Assembly (NCBI RefSeq): GCF_030272615.1
Contig: NC_081412.1
Coordinates: forward strand, 139,192,747-139,256,746
DNA: 64,000 bases
From: Cryptomeria japonica
Lineage: Eukaryota > Streptophyta > Pinopsida > Cupressales > Cupressaceae
Direction: 5' to 3'
This document shows positions 46,409 through 57,989 of the stretch, in pieces. The first letter of the stretch is position 1. Every line of letters begins with the position of its first letter. Made by a program: the position numbers and the translations under genes. The notes under the pieces are model-generated. The model was given only the letters and a program-made list of their open reading frames with translations, did no database searches and was not told where the DNA came from.

Positions 46409-46423
46409 TTTAGCCCCTACTTT
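46409..46423 (-). other. Polypurine tract of R
   Basis: Minus strand AAAGTAGGGGCTAAA next to LTR start TGTAGAG. Same form as at 11767 and 62138. Confidence 0.7.
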
Positions 46424-46769
46424 AATGGGAGTATGAGCCTATGCAAATACTCGCGATAAAGTAGATGAAAGAGATTAAAGAGAGGAGAAAAGAGGAGCAC
46501 AATCACAAGGAGTATAAGACATCACTAATTTAGAGGAACTAAGCCCCCAATCTTAAGATCTTAACTCACTCAAACACATGCAAGGACACACAAGACAAAA
46601 AATACTAAAAGGCAAACAAAGACAAACAAAGACAAAAGGCAAAAGACACACAACGTAAAAAGCTAAAGACCAAAAACAAGATCTCAAGTCAAATAGCCAA
46701 AGAGAGCTCAATATCAAAACGTCTCAACAACTAATATCATTCTTGAAAAATGTCATCTCAAGAATACAA
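46424..46769 (-). other. Internal remnant of R, no gene
   Basis: Contains short A-rich repeats (caaacaaagacaaa, 46612-46640). Nothing coding is seen before the copia fragment begins. Confidence 0.5.
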
Positions 46770-46770
46770 G

Positions 46771-49110
46771 TGATCAGAAGCTTTTGGAAAATTCAAACTA
46801 TTCAAGGCAAAGCTAGAGAATGAAACCGATAAGAAAATCAAATGTTTGAGATCTGATCAAGGAGGTGAATTTACATCTAAGGAATTTAATACATTCTGTG
46901 AAGTGAATGGAATCAGAAGACAACTATCAGTACCCTGGACACCTCATCAAAATAAAATTGTGGAAAGGAAGAACAAAAATATTATGGAAGCAGCTAGAAG
47001 CATGATATTGGAAGCAAATCTACCTCATGTTTACTGGAGGGAAGTAGTGAATACAACGGTTTACACTTTCCACAAAGTTCACATCAAAGGTGAAACCGTT
47101 AAGACCCCTTATGAACTATGGTTTGGTAATACTCCTCTTAAATACTTCAAAATATTTGGAAGCAAATGCTATATTAGGAGAGATGAGTATATTGGTAAAT
47201 TTGATCCTAGAAGTGATGAACGAATATTTCTTGGTTATTCATCTAAGAGCAAGGTATATAGATGTTTTATAAAAGATTGCAGAAAATCATTGAGAGTGCT
47301 AATGTGAAGATAGATGAACACTTTAGAGGAAATTCAAGGTCTGTAGATTTTCTACCGACAGTTGAGATGATCATAAATGAACCTATATAGAGTACACCGA
47401 TACAGAATGTGGATCCAATCACACGGGCATCATCAGATAATTTCAGTGACTAAAGAATAACAACATGTGAATAAACCTAGGTATGTAAGACTGAATTACT
47501 CAAAAAATCAGATAATTGGGAATAAGTATCAAGGTGTTATGATAAGAGGAAGACTAGAAAATGAAGAGGTATGCTTAATTTCTCAAATTGAACCAACATT
47601 TGTTATTGAAGCATGTCAAGATGAGCATTGGATTAAAGCAATGGAAGATGAACTAGAACAAATTGAAAAGAACAATACATGGACATTATTTCCTCGGCCT
47701 AAAGGCAAAAATGTAATTGGAACTAAATGGGTATTCAAAAATAAACTTAATGAAGATGGCAAGGTAATAAAAAACAAAGCAAGATTAGTGTGTAAAAGAC
47801 ATTCACAGAAAGAGAGAATTGATTATAATGAAACCTTTGCACCGGTAGCTACAATTGAGGCAATTGGATTATTTCTTGCATTTACAGCTCATAAGAACTA
47901 TAAAGTACATCAGATGGATGTAAAATGTGCATTTCTGAATGGTGATCTTGAAGAGGAAGTTTACATTGAACAGCCTGATGGATTTTCATTGACAAATGTT
48001 AAATATATGGTTTGTAGATTAAGGAAAGCTTTGTATGGATTGAAGCAAGATCCTAGAGCTTGGTATGCTAGATTGGACAAATATATTTTGAATCTTGGTT
48101 ACACTAAAGGTAATACTGACAACAACTTATATTTCAAAGTGACTGATGATGACATCTTGGTTATTGAATTTTTTGTTGATGATATCATTTTTTGAGGAGA
48201 AGATGGATTGTGTAAGGACTTTGCTAACAAGATGTAGGAAGAATTTGAAATGTCTATGATTGGGGACATGAAATTCTTTTTGGGATTGCAAATCTCACAA
48301 ACTGATACAGGTATATTCATATGTCAAACAAAATACTTGAAGGAACTACTGAAGAAAATTGGTATGGAAAACTCTAAACCGGTAAGTACTCCTATGAATA
48401 CAACTAATAAATTGACATTGAAGGATGATTCAGCTCCTGTTAATCCGACAAGATACAAATCTATGATTGGAGGTTTACTGTATTTAACACAAACAAGACC
48501 TGATATAATGAATGCAGTATGTATTGTTTTGAGATTTTAGAGTAATCCTAAAGAAAATCATGAATCAACAGTAAAAAGGATTTTTCGGTATCTATAAGGC
48601 ACAACAAATCTTGGTTTATGGTATCCTAAAGATGAAAATTTTGATTTATGTGCATACACCGATGCAAATTGGGCAAGAGATGTAGATGACAGAAAGAGTA
48701 CCACTCATGGTGCATTCTTTCTTGGTAGCAGATTGATTTCATGGATAAGCAAGAAGCAGAGAGTTGTACATCATTATCAACAACAGAATCAGAATAATTG
48801 TACTCAAGTATTATAGATTAAACAAATGTTGAAGGACATCAAGGTAAAATGCAAAGAACCTATCATCATTTATTGTGATAATTCAGTAGCAATTGATATA
48901 TCAAAGAATCTGGTATTTCACTCTAAGACTAAACATGTTTCTATCAAATATAACTTTCTAAAAGAGAATGTTGAGGCAAAAGAAGTAAGATTGGTTTATG
49001 TGAATACTAAAGAGAAGATTTCAAATATCTTTTCTAAGCCTTTGCCTAAGGAAACTTTTGAATATCTCAGAGAGCAGCTTGGGGTGATACCCTCATCGGT
49101 AGAGACTTAG
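46771..49110 (+). pseudogene. Copia pol remnant (integrase C-part, RT, RNase H)
   Basis: Integrase from the second Asp (CLRSDQGGEF, 46850) through HQNKIVERKN (46950) to GYSSKSKVYRC; a frameshift near 47290. [15 protein letters not shown] (47710), [27 protein letters not shown] (47910), FFVDDIIF at the catalytic site (48170), a stop, then MSMIGDMKFFLGLQI (48250). RNase H: AYTDANWARDVDDRKST (48655) and IIYCDNSVAIDISKN (48870). It ends at 49110. Five or more stops; the first integrase Asp and everything upstream are lost. Confidence 0.92.
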
Positions 49111-49462
49111 ACAATTGGAGATTGACATCAAATTGGCAGAAACTAACAGAGAAATATTTTTCCGTCTTTGATGGAGGAAAGCTACTTCTCAGGGGGAGTA
49201 ATTGGTTGTATTAGTTAGTTGTATGTTATGGTATTTTTAATTGCTTTGGAATTTGATGTCAAAGGGGGAGAGATATCTATGGAAAAACTTTGTATTTGGG
49301 AGACATTATTCATTGGGGGGGAGTTATTTACTCTTTGTATTTTGGTTTTGATTTCTGGTATTGATCTCTTCTAGAGATTGTTGGTTTTTGGTTTTTGGCA
49401 TTTTGTTTTGGCACTTAGATATTTTTTAATCTTGTGTTGCCATCAATGCGAAAGGGGGAGAT

Positions 49463-50560
49463 TGTTGGTATTATGGATGTGGTGTATTAATTTTGTCATT
49501 GATGTCAAAACTTATCCTTCTAGAGATCTACATTGTTGGTTTGGCACTATGGTTATATTGGTTTATTGTTGAACCGACACATTGTGTTCACCGACAAGTT
49601 CAGTGACTTATGCACAGTCACCAGTATATTGTTCACCGGCAAGTTATATGGTTCACCGACACTGATGATGACTTGTTATCATATGGAGATCACTTGATTA
49701 TGTCGAAGACATGGTTTAGATACTTGGTTTTGGTATTTTGGTTATTGGTCTAATTAGGTTGACATATTTGTTGTTACCGACAAATTGGTCTAGGTTATGG
49801 ACCAGTATGCGTTGTATATTCCAGATTAGCACAACATGTTATGAAGACGATTTATTGATTGGATATTGTTGTAAATGTATTGAGACGACATGATGCATTG
49901 CATCAAGACTTATTTGTAATTTATTTTATTGTAATATTCTTAGTGAGCCGACCTACACAATTGGTCTTAAGTTTTGTATATATGTAAGATCTTATTTATG
50001 AGATGATATATGGGATATGGTATGTAAGGTTTTGGTATGGTATTGTAACATGGTATGTGCGAGTATTGAAGATCATATGAGAAGACCATAGAGAAGGTTC
50101 AAGGAAGGTTTGAAGGTGATTATCAGAGCTTAACCAATACTGAATCTAGCATTGGAGATGCCATTTTGAACTAAACATTATTCTAGGATTTATTGTAGTC
50201 ATTGTGACTCCCATTTGAGCATTGTGCTCTAGGCAGATGGCCTTTCTGCATGTGCAAACCCCATCTGTATACACATACTATCTGCAGTAGTATCATCTAA
50301 TTGTGGGTAAGGTTTCCCACTGTGGTTTTTCCCCTTACAGGGTTTCCATGTCAAAATCTTTGTGTTATGTGTTGTGGATGTTGTTTCTCTTTCTGTTTCA
50401 TGCATTAAGTCTCACCGGTATTGATATTAATTGTTAATCTGTTAACCAACATTAAGTTTGGTTTACCGGTATTAATTATCAAGTTTGATTAAGTTATAAT
50501 TGGATTGAAATTCATAGACAACTGATGCACCCCCTCTCAGTTGCCTTTTGGTTCCTAACA
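49463..50560 (+). mobile_element. 3' LTR of copia E (about 1.10 kb)
   Basis: Begins TGTTGGTATT after the tract aaagggggag and ends ..TTCCTAACA. TATA candidate TATATAT at 49977-49983. U5 block GTGGTTTTTCCCC..GGGTTTCCATGT near 50321-50350; hairpin stem CAACTGA/TCAGTTG at 50519-50543. The same family recurs at about 59961-61150. Confidence 0.9.
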
Positions 50561-52405
50561 CACACATCATCCATGCACTACAAATATCAAAGCTATGAGC
50601 TCATGAGAAGAAGAAAATAGAGAGCATGGATACATGCTAGATGTGTTTTTCTATGTGATCCATGAGAAGAATAATGTGGAAGGACATGGATACACACTCT
50701 AGATGTGTTTTTCTAGGTGATCCATGTTGGGGAGAAGAGTAGGAATAGTCTAGCTATGGTTTTCTAGTTCCACTCATCCTCATGTGTGTGTGCAAGTGAT
50801 TTCTAATTTGAAGTATATAGCACCATGTATGAGAGTTTATTTCATCTGGTTTTGATCTTGCATCAACCTATTTAAGACATATAATTCAAATGCAAATGCC
50901 AAGGGGTAGGTCTATTTCTAGGAACATCTCATTTAAGAGTTTGTTTTCTCTAATTTTGAGAATGTGTAACCCCATACAAGATAAATACAAGCCTAGTTTC
51001 GAGGACATCCCGTGTAAGAGTTTTTTTTCTCTATTTTTTGTGATGTGCACCCCATCTAAGACATATATCAATGTTGTGTCTGGTTTTGGGTCTGAACTTC
51101 CTATTTAAGACATGAAAAAATATGGTACAATATGATACAAAGAGCGAAATATGGGTTCCCCACCTTAAGATGTCAACATAGCCCTATGTTGATGTCTTAA
51201 GGAAGCTAGAAACAAGGATAACAAATTTCAACACTAAGGAGATACCCTTTAGGCAACAATATCACAAATCCAAGCTATAGAGGGAATACTCTTCAAGAAA
51301 GGAATAAGATAGTTGAAAAAGAGATATCTTGAAACAAGTGTAAAGAGGATCCTTGGAGGAGAAGAGATCTTTGCTCAAAATACATCTACCTCCAAGAGGA
51401 GTTTCTTGAACAAACATAACATCTTCAACCAAAAGAAAGGAATGAGAACAAGAATGCATACCTTCCCCCTATTGCTAGGTGAAAGATATTCTTGGTGAAT
51501 GATGACACAATTTTGACCCAATGTGAGGGGTAAGGTTATGATAGATATACATTGCCAGGTGTAAAAGAGGTTGTAGCCAAAGAAATACACCTCTTGCATA
51601 ACAGAGAATCCTTTAGAAAAAAACTTCACATAGAGATTGACATCAAATCATAAACATACAAAACTCAACAAAGGAAAAGTAGATGAAGAAGGAATATCTT
51701 GTCCTTCCAAGAGGTAGAAAGACTAATATTTTGATCTTTCCCCCCTTTCACTAGGGTATGTGTATGAGAAGAAGATGGTGTCATGTTTCTCTTCAATGCT
51801 TGCTCTCCATTAGAGAGATTATTGATAGGAATATTAGCTTGTTTTTCATTCAAATTAGATACCTTAGGAGATGTACAAGTATTAGGTTTTCCATTAGCAT
51901 GCCAACGTGTTATGGATGAAAAGAAGCAATGTGAAATGAAAGAAGTCATTATCCAACACATGATTATGATAAAAATATGTGAAAAGAAAAGTAATCATAT
52001 GTGAAATAGCAGATCTATTAAATGCCATTATTAATGTTTAAAATCATATTTGAAAATTAATTTAAAAAATGAAGCAACCCACAAATCTAATTAACCAAAA
52101 TAAATTAAGGTTTTTGTGAATTAACCTCTAAATTTATGTAACTTAATTGAAATGAGATCTATAAATTGAATTTTGAATGTTAAAATGTTTCTAAATCAAA
52201 TCTAAAATAATTAATCCAAATTAGACAATCCATAAGCTCAATTTTAGAATTAAATATTAGGTTTTTGTGAAATTAACCTCTAAATTTTTTTAATTCAATT
52301 GGAAATTAAACTTGTAAATATAAATTTGATTTTTAAATTGCATAAAAACTCAGATTTAAGAACATAAATCAGAAATAAAGGTGTAAGAAGTCGAGCTCAC
52401 CAAAA
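50561..52405 (-). other. Internal remnant of R, no recognisable gene
   Basis: Contains two imperfect duplications: 'catggatac..ctagatgtgtttttct..gtgatccatg' at about 50625-50675 and 50685-50730, and 'ggaacatctcatttaagagtttgttttctct' near 50930 with a related copy near 51003. The longest open frame (51665-51961, minus) matches nothing I know. The last 15 bp, on the minus strand TGGTGAGCTCGA (52391-52402), sit where a primer-binding site should be; the tRNA is not identified. Confidence 0.5.
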
Positions 52406-53580
52406 TGTAATGGTGAAAAATTAGGATTTCCACCATTAGATGTATGAAAACCTCTGGTGTTTACTTAGGGACCATTACATTAAGGAAAGATATGAATTAG
52501 ATAGATCTAAACCTAAGAGGTCTAAATGTTGATCTAATTTCAGGGGGTTTTGGATGAGCCTCTTCTTTCCCTTGAGTTGAATTGAATTGTTGAAGATGCT
52601 AAAATGAGGGCAAACAGTAATTATGCACAAACGATAAGCTACAGTTGTTGGATTGAGCCGCGAATCTAGAATTGAGGATTATAATAATATTCAGACCTGT
52701 TCTCAGAAGGAGCTCCCAATTTGTCGAGACCGGTGTGGTGGTCACTCTGGTCCTCCGCACTTTTCACACTCTAATGGGGGATTTATTTGTCACTATAAAT
52801 AAAGCTTATTCTAAAGATCACATCTTCGTACCTATTTTTTCACACACTAGAGAAGGGAAATAGGTTGAGAATAGGGGTTTTCTATAGTCAAACCCCGATT
52901 TAGGAATTAACCTTGAATGAAATATTGAAAATACTTGAAATAAAATAATAAAAAGATATACCTTGGGTCTAGAACGACAGATAGTGATGCTTTGCTTCTT
53001 GAATGTAATCACATATGTTGTATGAAATGGAATGAACATGAAAAACCCCTAATCACACACACATGTTTGCATATGAATGTTGTAATTCCACAATTATTGA
53101 ATGAACAATATGTAGCCTTGAAGACCTTTGGAAATGTTTGATGATGAACACTTCAATGCTTGAATGCTTGATTACTTGAATGTGAAGACTTCAAATGCTT
53201 AGTTATAAAATTAATTTGATCAAAATCCTTTATCTATGGGGATCTAGGTCAATTTACCGATTAGGCTAACCTCCAATGGTCTTATAGAGCCACCAAATTC
53301 ATTTACCACCGAAGAGATAGCTCACACCTCTCCCTTGAAAAAATGGGCCCTATTGAGGGGGACCAAGGCACTAGCACCCTAGTCCTCCTCAATCAGGGAC
53401 CAAAATTAGGGTCCAAGGAGGAGGACATAGCCTCAAAGGATCATTTGGTAGGTGTATGAGGCATAAGAGATGGAGTTAAGGCATTAAACAGACCTAGATA
53501 GGAAATGAGGGATAGACACACTAAAGCAGGGCCACAAACATGAGGTGTAAATTGGCTCAATGACAATTTACAATGCTACA
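52406..53580 (-). mobile_element. 5' LTR of R, intact (1.18 kb); unoccupied copy of the G target
   Basis: TGTAATGG..TGCTACA on the plus strand. It aligns with 13560-14374 followed directly by 46025-46408, so at 53195-53215 the sequence runs through the point where G is inserted in the other LTR, with a single ATGCT. It contains CACTATAAATAAAG at 52791-52804, also conserved in the other copy. Confidence 0.9.
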
Positions 53581-54144
53581 GTGTGCTTACAAGATCATAT
53601 CATTTGTACAAAATGTGATGCAATGTTGAGGGATAAAAAGTGTGATGAATGTTTGGAAGTTGGTTGCTGGAGTTAGAGATTCAAGGGAAACTTCATACTT
53701 AGAGATTGTTGGAGGCCCATTCTTCTTTATTCATATATTTGTGTGTCTTTCCAAGAGATAATGAGTCTCCCTAGAAATTTCTTTGTATCTTTCCCTAAGG
53801 CAATGATACTCAACTCGCAAGTCCCTTGTATCACATGCCCTTGGGTAGTGCACCTTAGCTTGCAAGTCCTTCCAAGAGTAGTGAGCTTCCTTGTCAATGA
53901 ACCTAAAAAAATATGTAATATTATTCAAATGTTGTGAGTTAAATCTCATCGTGGTTTTTCCCTACTTTGGTTTTTCATGTAAATCTAGTGTTCTCTTGTG
54001 TATGGTGCTCATTTTTCTTATCTTTCATTGTTACTAACAAGATTAAGGATAATTTGATATTAACTTGTGGCATAGATTTTAAGTGTTTAATCAAATACTG
54101 ATTCACCCCCCCCCCCCTCTCTCAATCTTGGGGTATGATTAACA
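53581..54144 (+). mobile_element. Right part of copia LTR D
   Basis: Continues from 13559. U5 block GTGGTTTTTCCC..GGTTTTTCATGT near 53950-53980, the C-run motif ATTCACCCCCCC at 54101-54118, and end ..GATTAACA. No internal copia DNA follows, so D looks like a solo LTR or remnant. Confidence 0.7.
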
Positions 54145-57100
54145 CTAAGGACCCCCTTACCCCTATCTCTAAAACCTAGGGCCACTTTTGACTTGTAAAA
54201 ATTTAAAATTAACCACATAAACCTCACAAAAAAATACCATTCTATTCTCAAATATTCTTGAATTAAAATTTCTCATTAAAAACAACAACACCAACACACT
54301 AACACACACATACATAACCACACTCTTCACAACCTAAAACAAAAGATCTTTATTCCCTATAAAAACTAAGATTGATAAAGTTGAACAAAATCATGGAAAT
54401 AACTAGCTATATATGACCCCCCCCCCCCCCCCCCACCTCCCTCACCAAAGAAAATAAAAGAAAAAAAATCATTGGCCATTATCTTGTCCATTCAACTAAA
54501 AATGTCAGTATACCAAGTGAGATTATACCATTTGTAGCATCTCCAATTAATCCAACACTTATAAATAATTAACATATTAAATATAATATCATCTTCAAGA
54601 ATTAATCATGGAATCACATAGAATCTAAGATAATTTTATAACCCATCATAATAAAGTAGCTACAACCAATATAAATTAGTCAACCTAAAATCCACAAATA
54701 ACTCATTATCCTAAAATATTATTGTAGCATCATAAATTATACACCTTTAATCAGGGTGTCTAATTTCACACACTCCTAACACTCATTTTAGTATTTCCCA
54801 TTCCTCTATGCATTATAGGACCTTTATTGATTTAAATTAACATTTAATTTAATATTACGAGTCATATTCAATTTTAATATATCAACACTTTATTATTTGG
54901 ACCCTTATTTTAAGTGTGCCCTTTATCTTATTTCAATTAATGCTTATATGGGTTGTATCTCATTTCAAAGTTCAATGCTCCTTTTCCTACATCTAGATAT
55001 CATATATTTTCATATAAATTATATTTATGGTATTAGGGCCCTATTATCTTGCATCCCTAAAAAATTGGGCCTATTTTGTGAGGACAATGTGTGAATTGCA
55101 CATTGTCTGATGCTTTTTGTCTAGAATTTTGGGAGGTCAAAGAGTTGGTCTTTCCCCATCTAAAACTATCCCCAATGTAAAAATATGATAATCATAAGTT
55201 GGCCAAAAGATAATTTTACTTTGAGGTCCCTATATAAGGCATCCCTCTTAATTCATTTCATCATCTTCTATTATCCCATTCCTAAAAATTCAAGAGCAGA
55301 TTTGAGTCTAAGGGGCAACAAGCTACATCAAGGCATCTCAATTATGTTTCAATTATGAATTCATGATGGATTTTATGTAATTTATCATGTTATCGCATCA
55401 GCACATAGAGGACTTATCCTAAGAGCATTGCATCACCTATTGAAGGTATAATCATTCAATCAAGCATTTCTATTCAAGCATTTCAAATTCAAATCTAACT
55501 TCTGCCCTCTCAAGGCAAGATTTCAATTCAATTATAAGGTTAATATCAAACTCGTGGTTTGACCTAGGAAAACCCCTATCCACAACATATTTTATCTTCT
55601 TTTGTGTGTAGGTTACAAGTTAAGAAGCTACACTTGCAAAATTAGGCATAGTAGATATAGACAATCAAATCCTACTTTTGCAGGAGCGAAAAACAGAGGA
55701 CAAGGTCACCCTACACACCTATGTCTGACACTTTTTTTATGAAACTTCAAGGAAGAACTCAAAACAACATCTTGATTTGGAAAACATATTTTTTGTCTGT
55801 ATCCAACACTTCAGGACAATGGCGCTTTTCTAGGATGAGCTCACCCAGAGAGCCATTGTCTCGAGCACCAATGTCTAGGCTTCATTCACAAGTCCCTCTT
55901 TTGCATCCCCTTTCCAAATTTGTACTTATTTCTACATATCTGATATAAAACTACTTGTACATACTGATTATTGTCAATTTCACATCATTGAGCCTAGATT
56001 TTGCATTCAATTCACATCTTTTATGTAGCTCATTTTCAAGTTAGTCATGGAGTATTGAATTCACCTTGTGCCCAACCCGTTTCTTATCAAGTTAGAGGTT
56101 GATCCTATTGAGTTCATTCTCTTTCTAATGTCATCATTGTGAAATAGGCTTAGTTCCTAGTTTGTATTCATAGACTTGTGAACCCCATTTCCATATATTA
56201 CAATTATAAACCATTCATATATGAATAAGAACATCACAATATCTATGAACAAAATACCACCATTCACAATAATCCTAAATAATGTCTAGCATAGAAAATA
56301 TAACAATATCACATAAAAATCATAATAACATCATGGAGACATTGATTTAACATGAATTATAGAAGGTGAATTCTTTTGATAATAATCATATATTCATAAC
56401 CAACAAAAATCCATTAGCATACCAATATCTAATGACATCCAAAATAAAACCCCGATGAACATCAATTATCTCTAGGAACAAAACTACTATCTATAACACT
56501 AGACTAAAACATCCAAACATACGAAAAATATCATGCACAAATTGAGCATCAACAAGAACATGTGGAGTCAAAACAAACCATAGAAGGTGGGATCTCATGG
56601 ATGGCCATTAATTAATTATTTAATTAATTATAATAATTTAGAATACAATTAAGCAATAATAATTAATTTAATATTTAATTTGATTAACTATATGAAGAAG
56701 TCAAATTTGGGGTGTCTACGAGATGGATGAGAGGATGTAGGTGGAACTTAAGAAGGAAATAATTCATGGTCATTAATGGAGTATGTGACACAAGGGTACA
56801 TGGAAAAATCACTAGGAGAAGAAACTATGTCTACATCATTAGTATTGTGGTGTAGCTCATCCAATGTTATGTTTAGGAAATAGTGTAGGATGGCCTCCTA
56901 ATCAATGTTTAATTATACATAATGTCTTCAAATAAAGGAAGAAGGTCATAAGAGGGGTATGTTTAAGTTGTGGTATGACGTGTCAAGGGAAAGGGAGTTT
57001 CATGGGGAAGATAATTAGCATAAGAGACATGGACCTCATCTTCACTATGGGAGGACTAACTAAAGGCATATCAAAAGATAAATTATTAATGAAAGTTGAT

Positions 57101-57989
57101 GTAGTCAAGGATGGAGGGTTTAGAATGAACTTTTGAGCCTTGCAGCAAAATTCAACACAAAACTAAACACAAGAAACAAACATACAACTTTATTGATCAT
57201 AATAGAGTTCATACTTGCCCACAAGCCTTCACATATTATGAATATTTTAGGTCCCATTGGCCCCACATGCAAGAACACAATCCATCATATTCTTTTTACA
57301 AAATCAAATGTAGAAAATGTCTTTTGACTCCTAATTCCCTAACTCCTAACCACTAAATGCAAAAAATTATTTCCACTTATCTTAGGTCTATAAATTCTAG
57401 CTCCAATCACTAGGATAAATCAACATTGGCCTCATCTAGGTCCCAATTTCTCTCTCCAGTGAAATGTGTAGGTTCTATGTTGGCTCCACGAGGTTAAGGA
57501 AGTCACAAAACTCAATACGGAGGTGTGAGGATCCATCTAGGGTTTTTTTCACATATATATATGTCATGTGATGTGTCATGCAATATCCGCAAGGTACAAA
57601 ATATTTTCACACACTTTCCCTTATAGGTTTGGTCCTAGGTTGCTTGACAAGGAAAAATTCTAGTGAAGAGATCTTTTGAATGATAAGTTCTCAAATAGTG
57701 TCACTTTGATATATTGTGGTAGAGTTGTCATGTTGCTCCCTTCCATTCCATAGAGGAAATTTTTTTGATACAGTCCAATTATCTATAGTGTTCTTGCATC
57801 ACACCCTTGAGGTTATTTAAAAAGTGTGCCTCACATGTTGCTAGGTCTAGATATGATCCAAGTCACTGTAATTCAGTCTTTTGAGACCCATGTTACATCT
57901 TCTACTAGCTTTCCCTTCCACTTGGCTAAGTACTCCCTATACTCCTTGTTCTAGGTGTTATGCTTAGTCTGGCTATCCAGAATCTACTT
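54145..57989. other. AT-rich gene-free stretch with LTR-like promoter
   Basis: No coding sequence that I can assign. It holds an 18-base C run (54417-54434); a CCCTATATAAGGC TATA candidate (55228-55240) followed by leader-like text and 'gtggtttgacctaggaaaacccct' (55554-55577), which suggests a plus-strand gypsy LTR; and AT-rich blocks ending 'ggggtgtctacgag' (56712-56725), similar to the LTR edge at 11756. Boundaries could not be fixed. Confidence 0.4.

Larger units (their letters stand above)
46770..50560 (+). mobile_element. 5'-truncated copia element E with 3' LTR, inside R
   Basis: Integrase, RT and RNase H remnants followed by a polypurine tract (49451-49460) and a 3' LTR. Gag, protease and the 5' LTR are missing. 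The left edge near 46770 is where copia coding text starts; no duplication could be matched to the right flank CACAC. Confidence 0.85.
13560..53580 (-). mobile_element. Gypsy-type element R (minus strand), host of further insertions
   Basis: Two LTRs of about 1.18 kb bracket it: the 5' LTR at 52406-53580 and the 3' LTR at 13560-14374 plus 46025-46408. Flanking pentamers GTATG (13555-13559) and GTGTG (53581-53585) look like a target duplication with one change. Internal DNA survives only at 46409-46769 and 50561-52405; no gag or pol of R is readable. A gypsy assignment rests on the polypurine tract type and minus-strand layout, so the superfamily is inferred. The LTR copies differ at roughly 15% by eye. 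Confidence 0.75.

Noticed and set aside
51665-51961. 98-codon minus-strand open frame in R internal DNA
   Set aside because: No recognisable motif and no second copy to test conservation. Its length is expected by chance in AT-rich DNA.
54417-54434. 18-base C run as a functional signal
   Set aside because: It lies outside any LTR-end hairpin context and looks like a simple homopolymer expansion.
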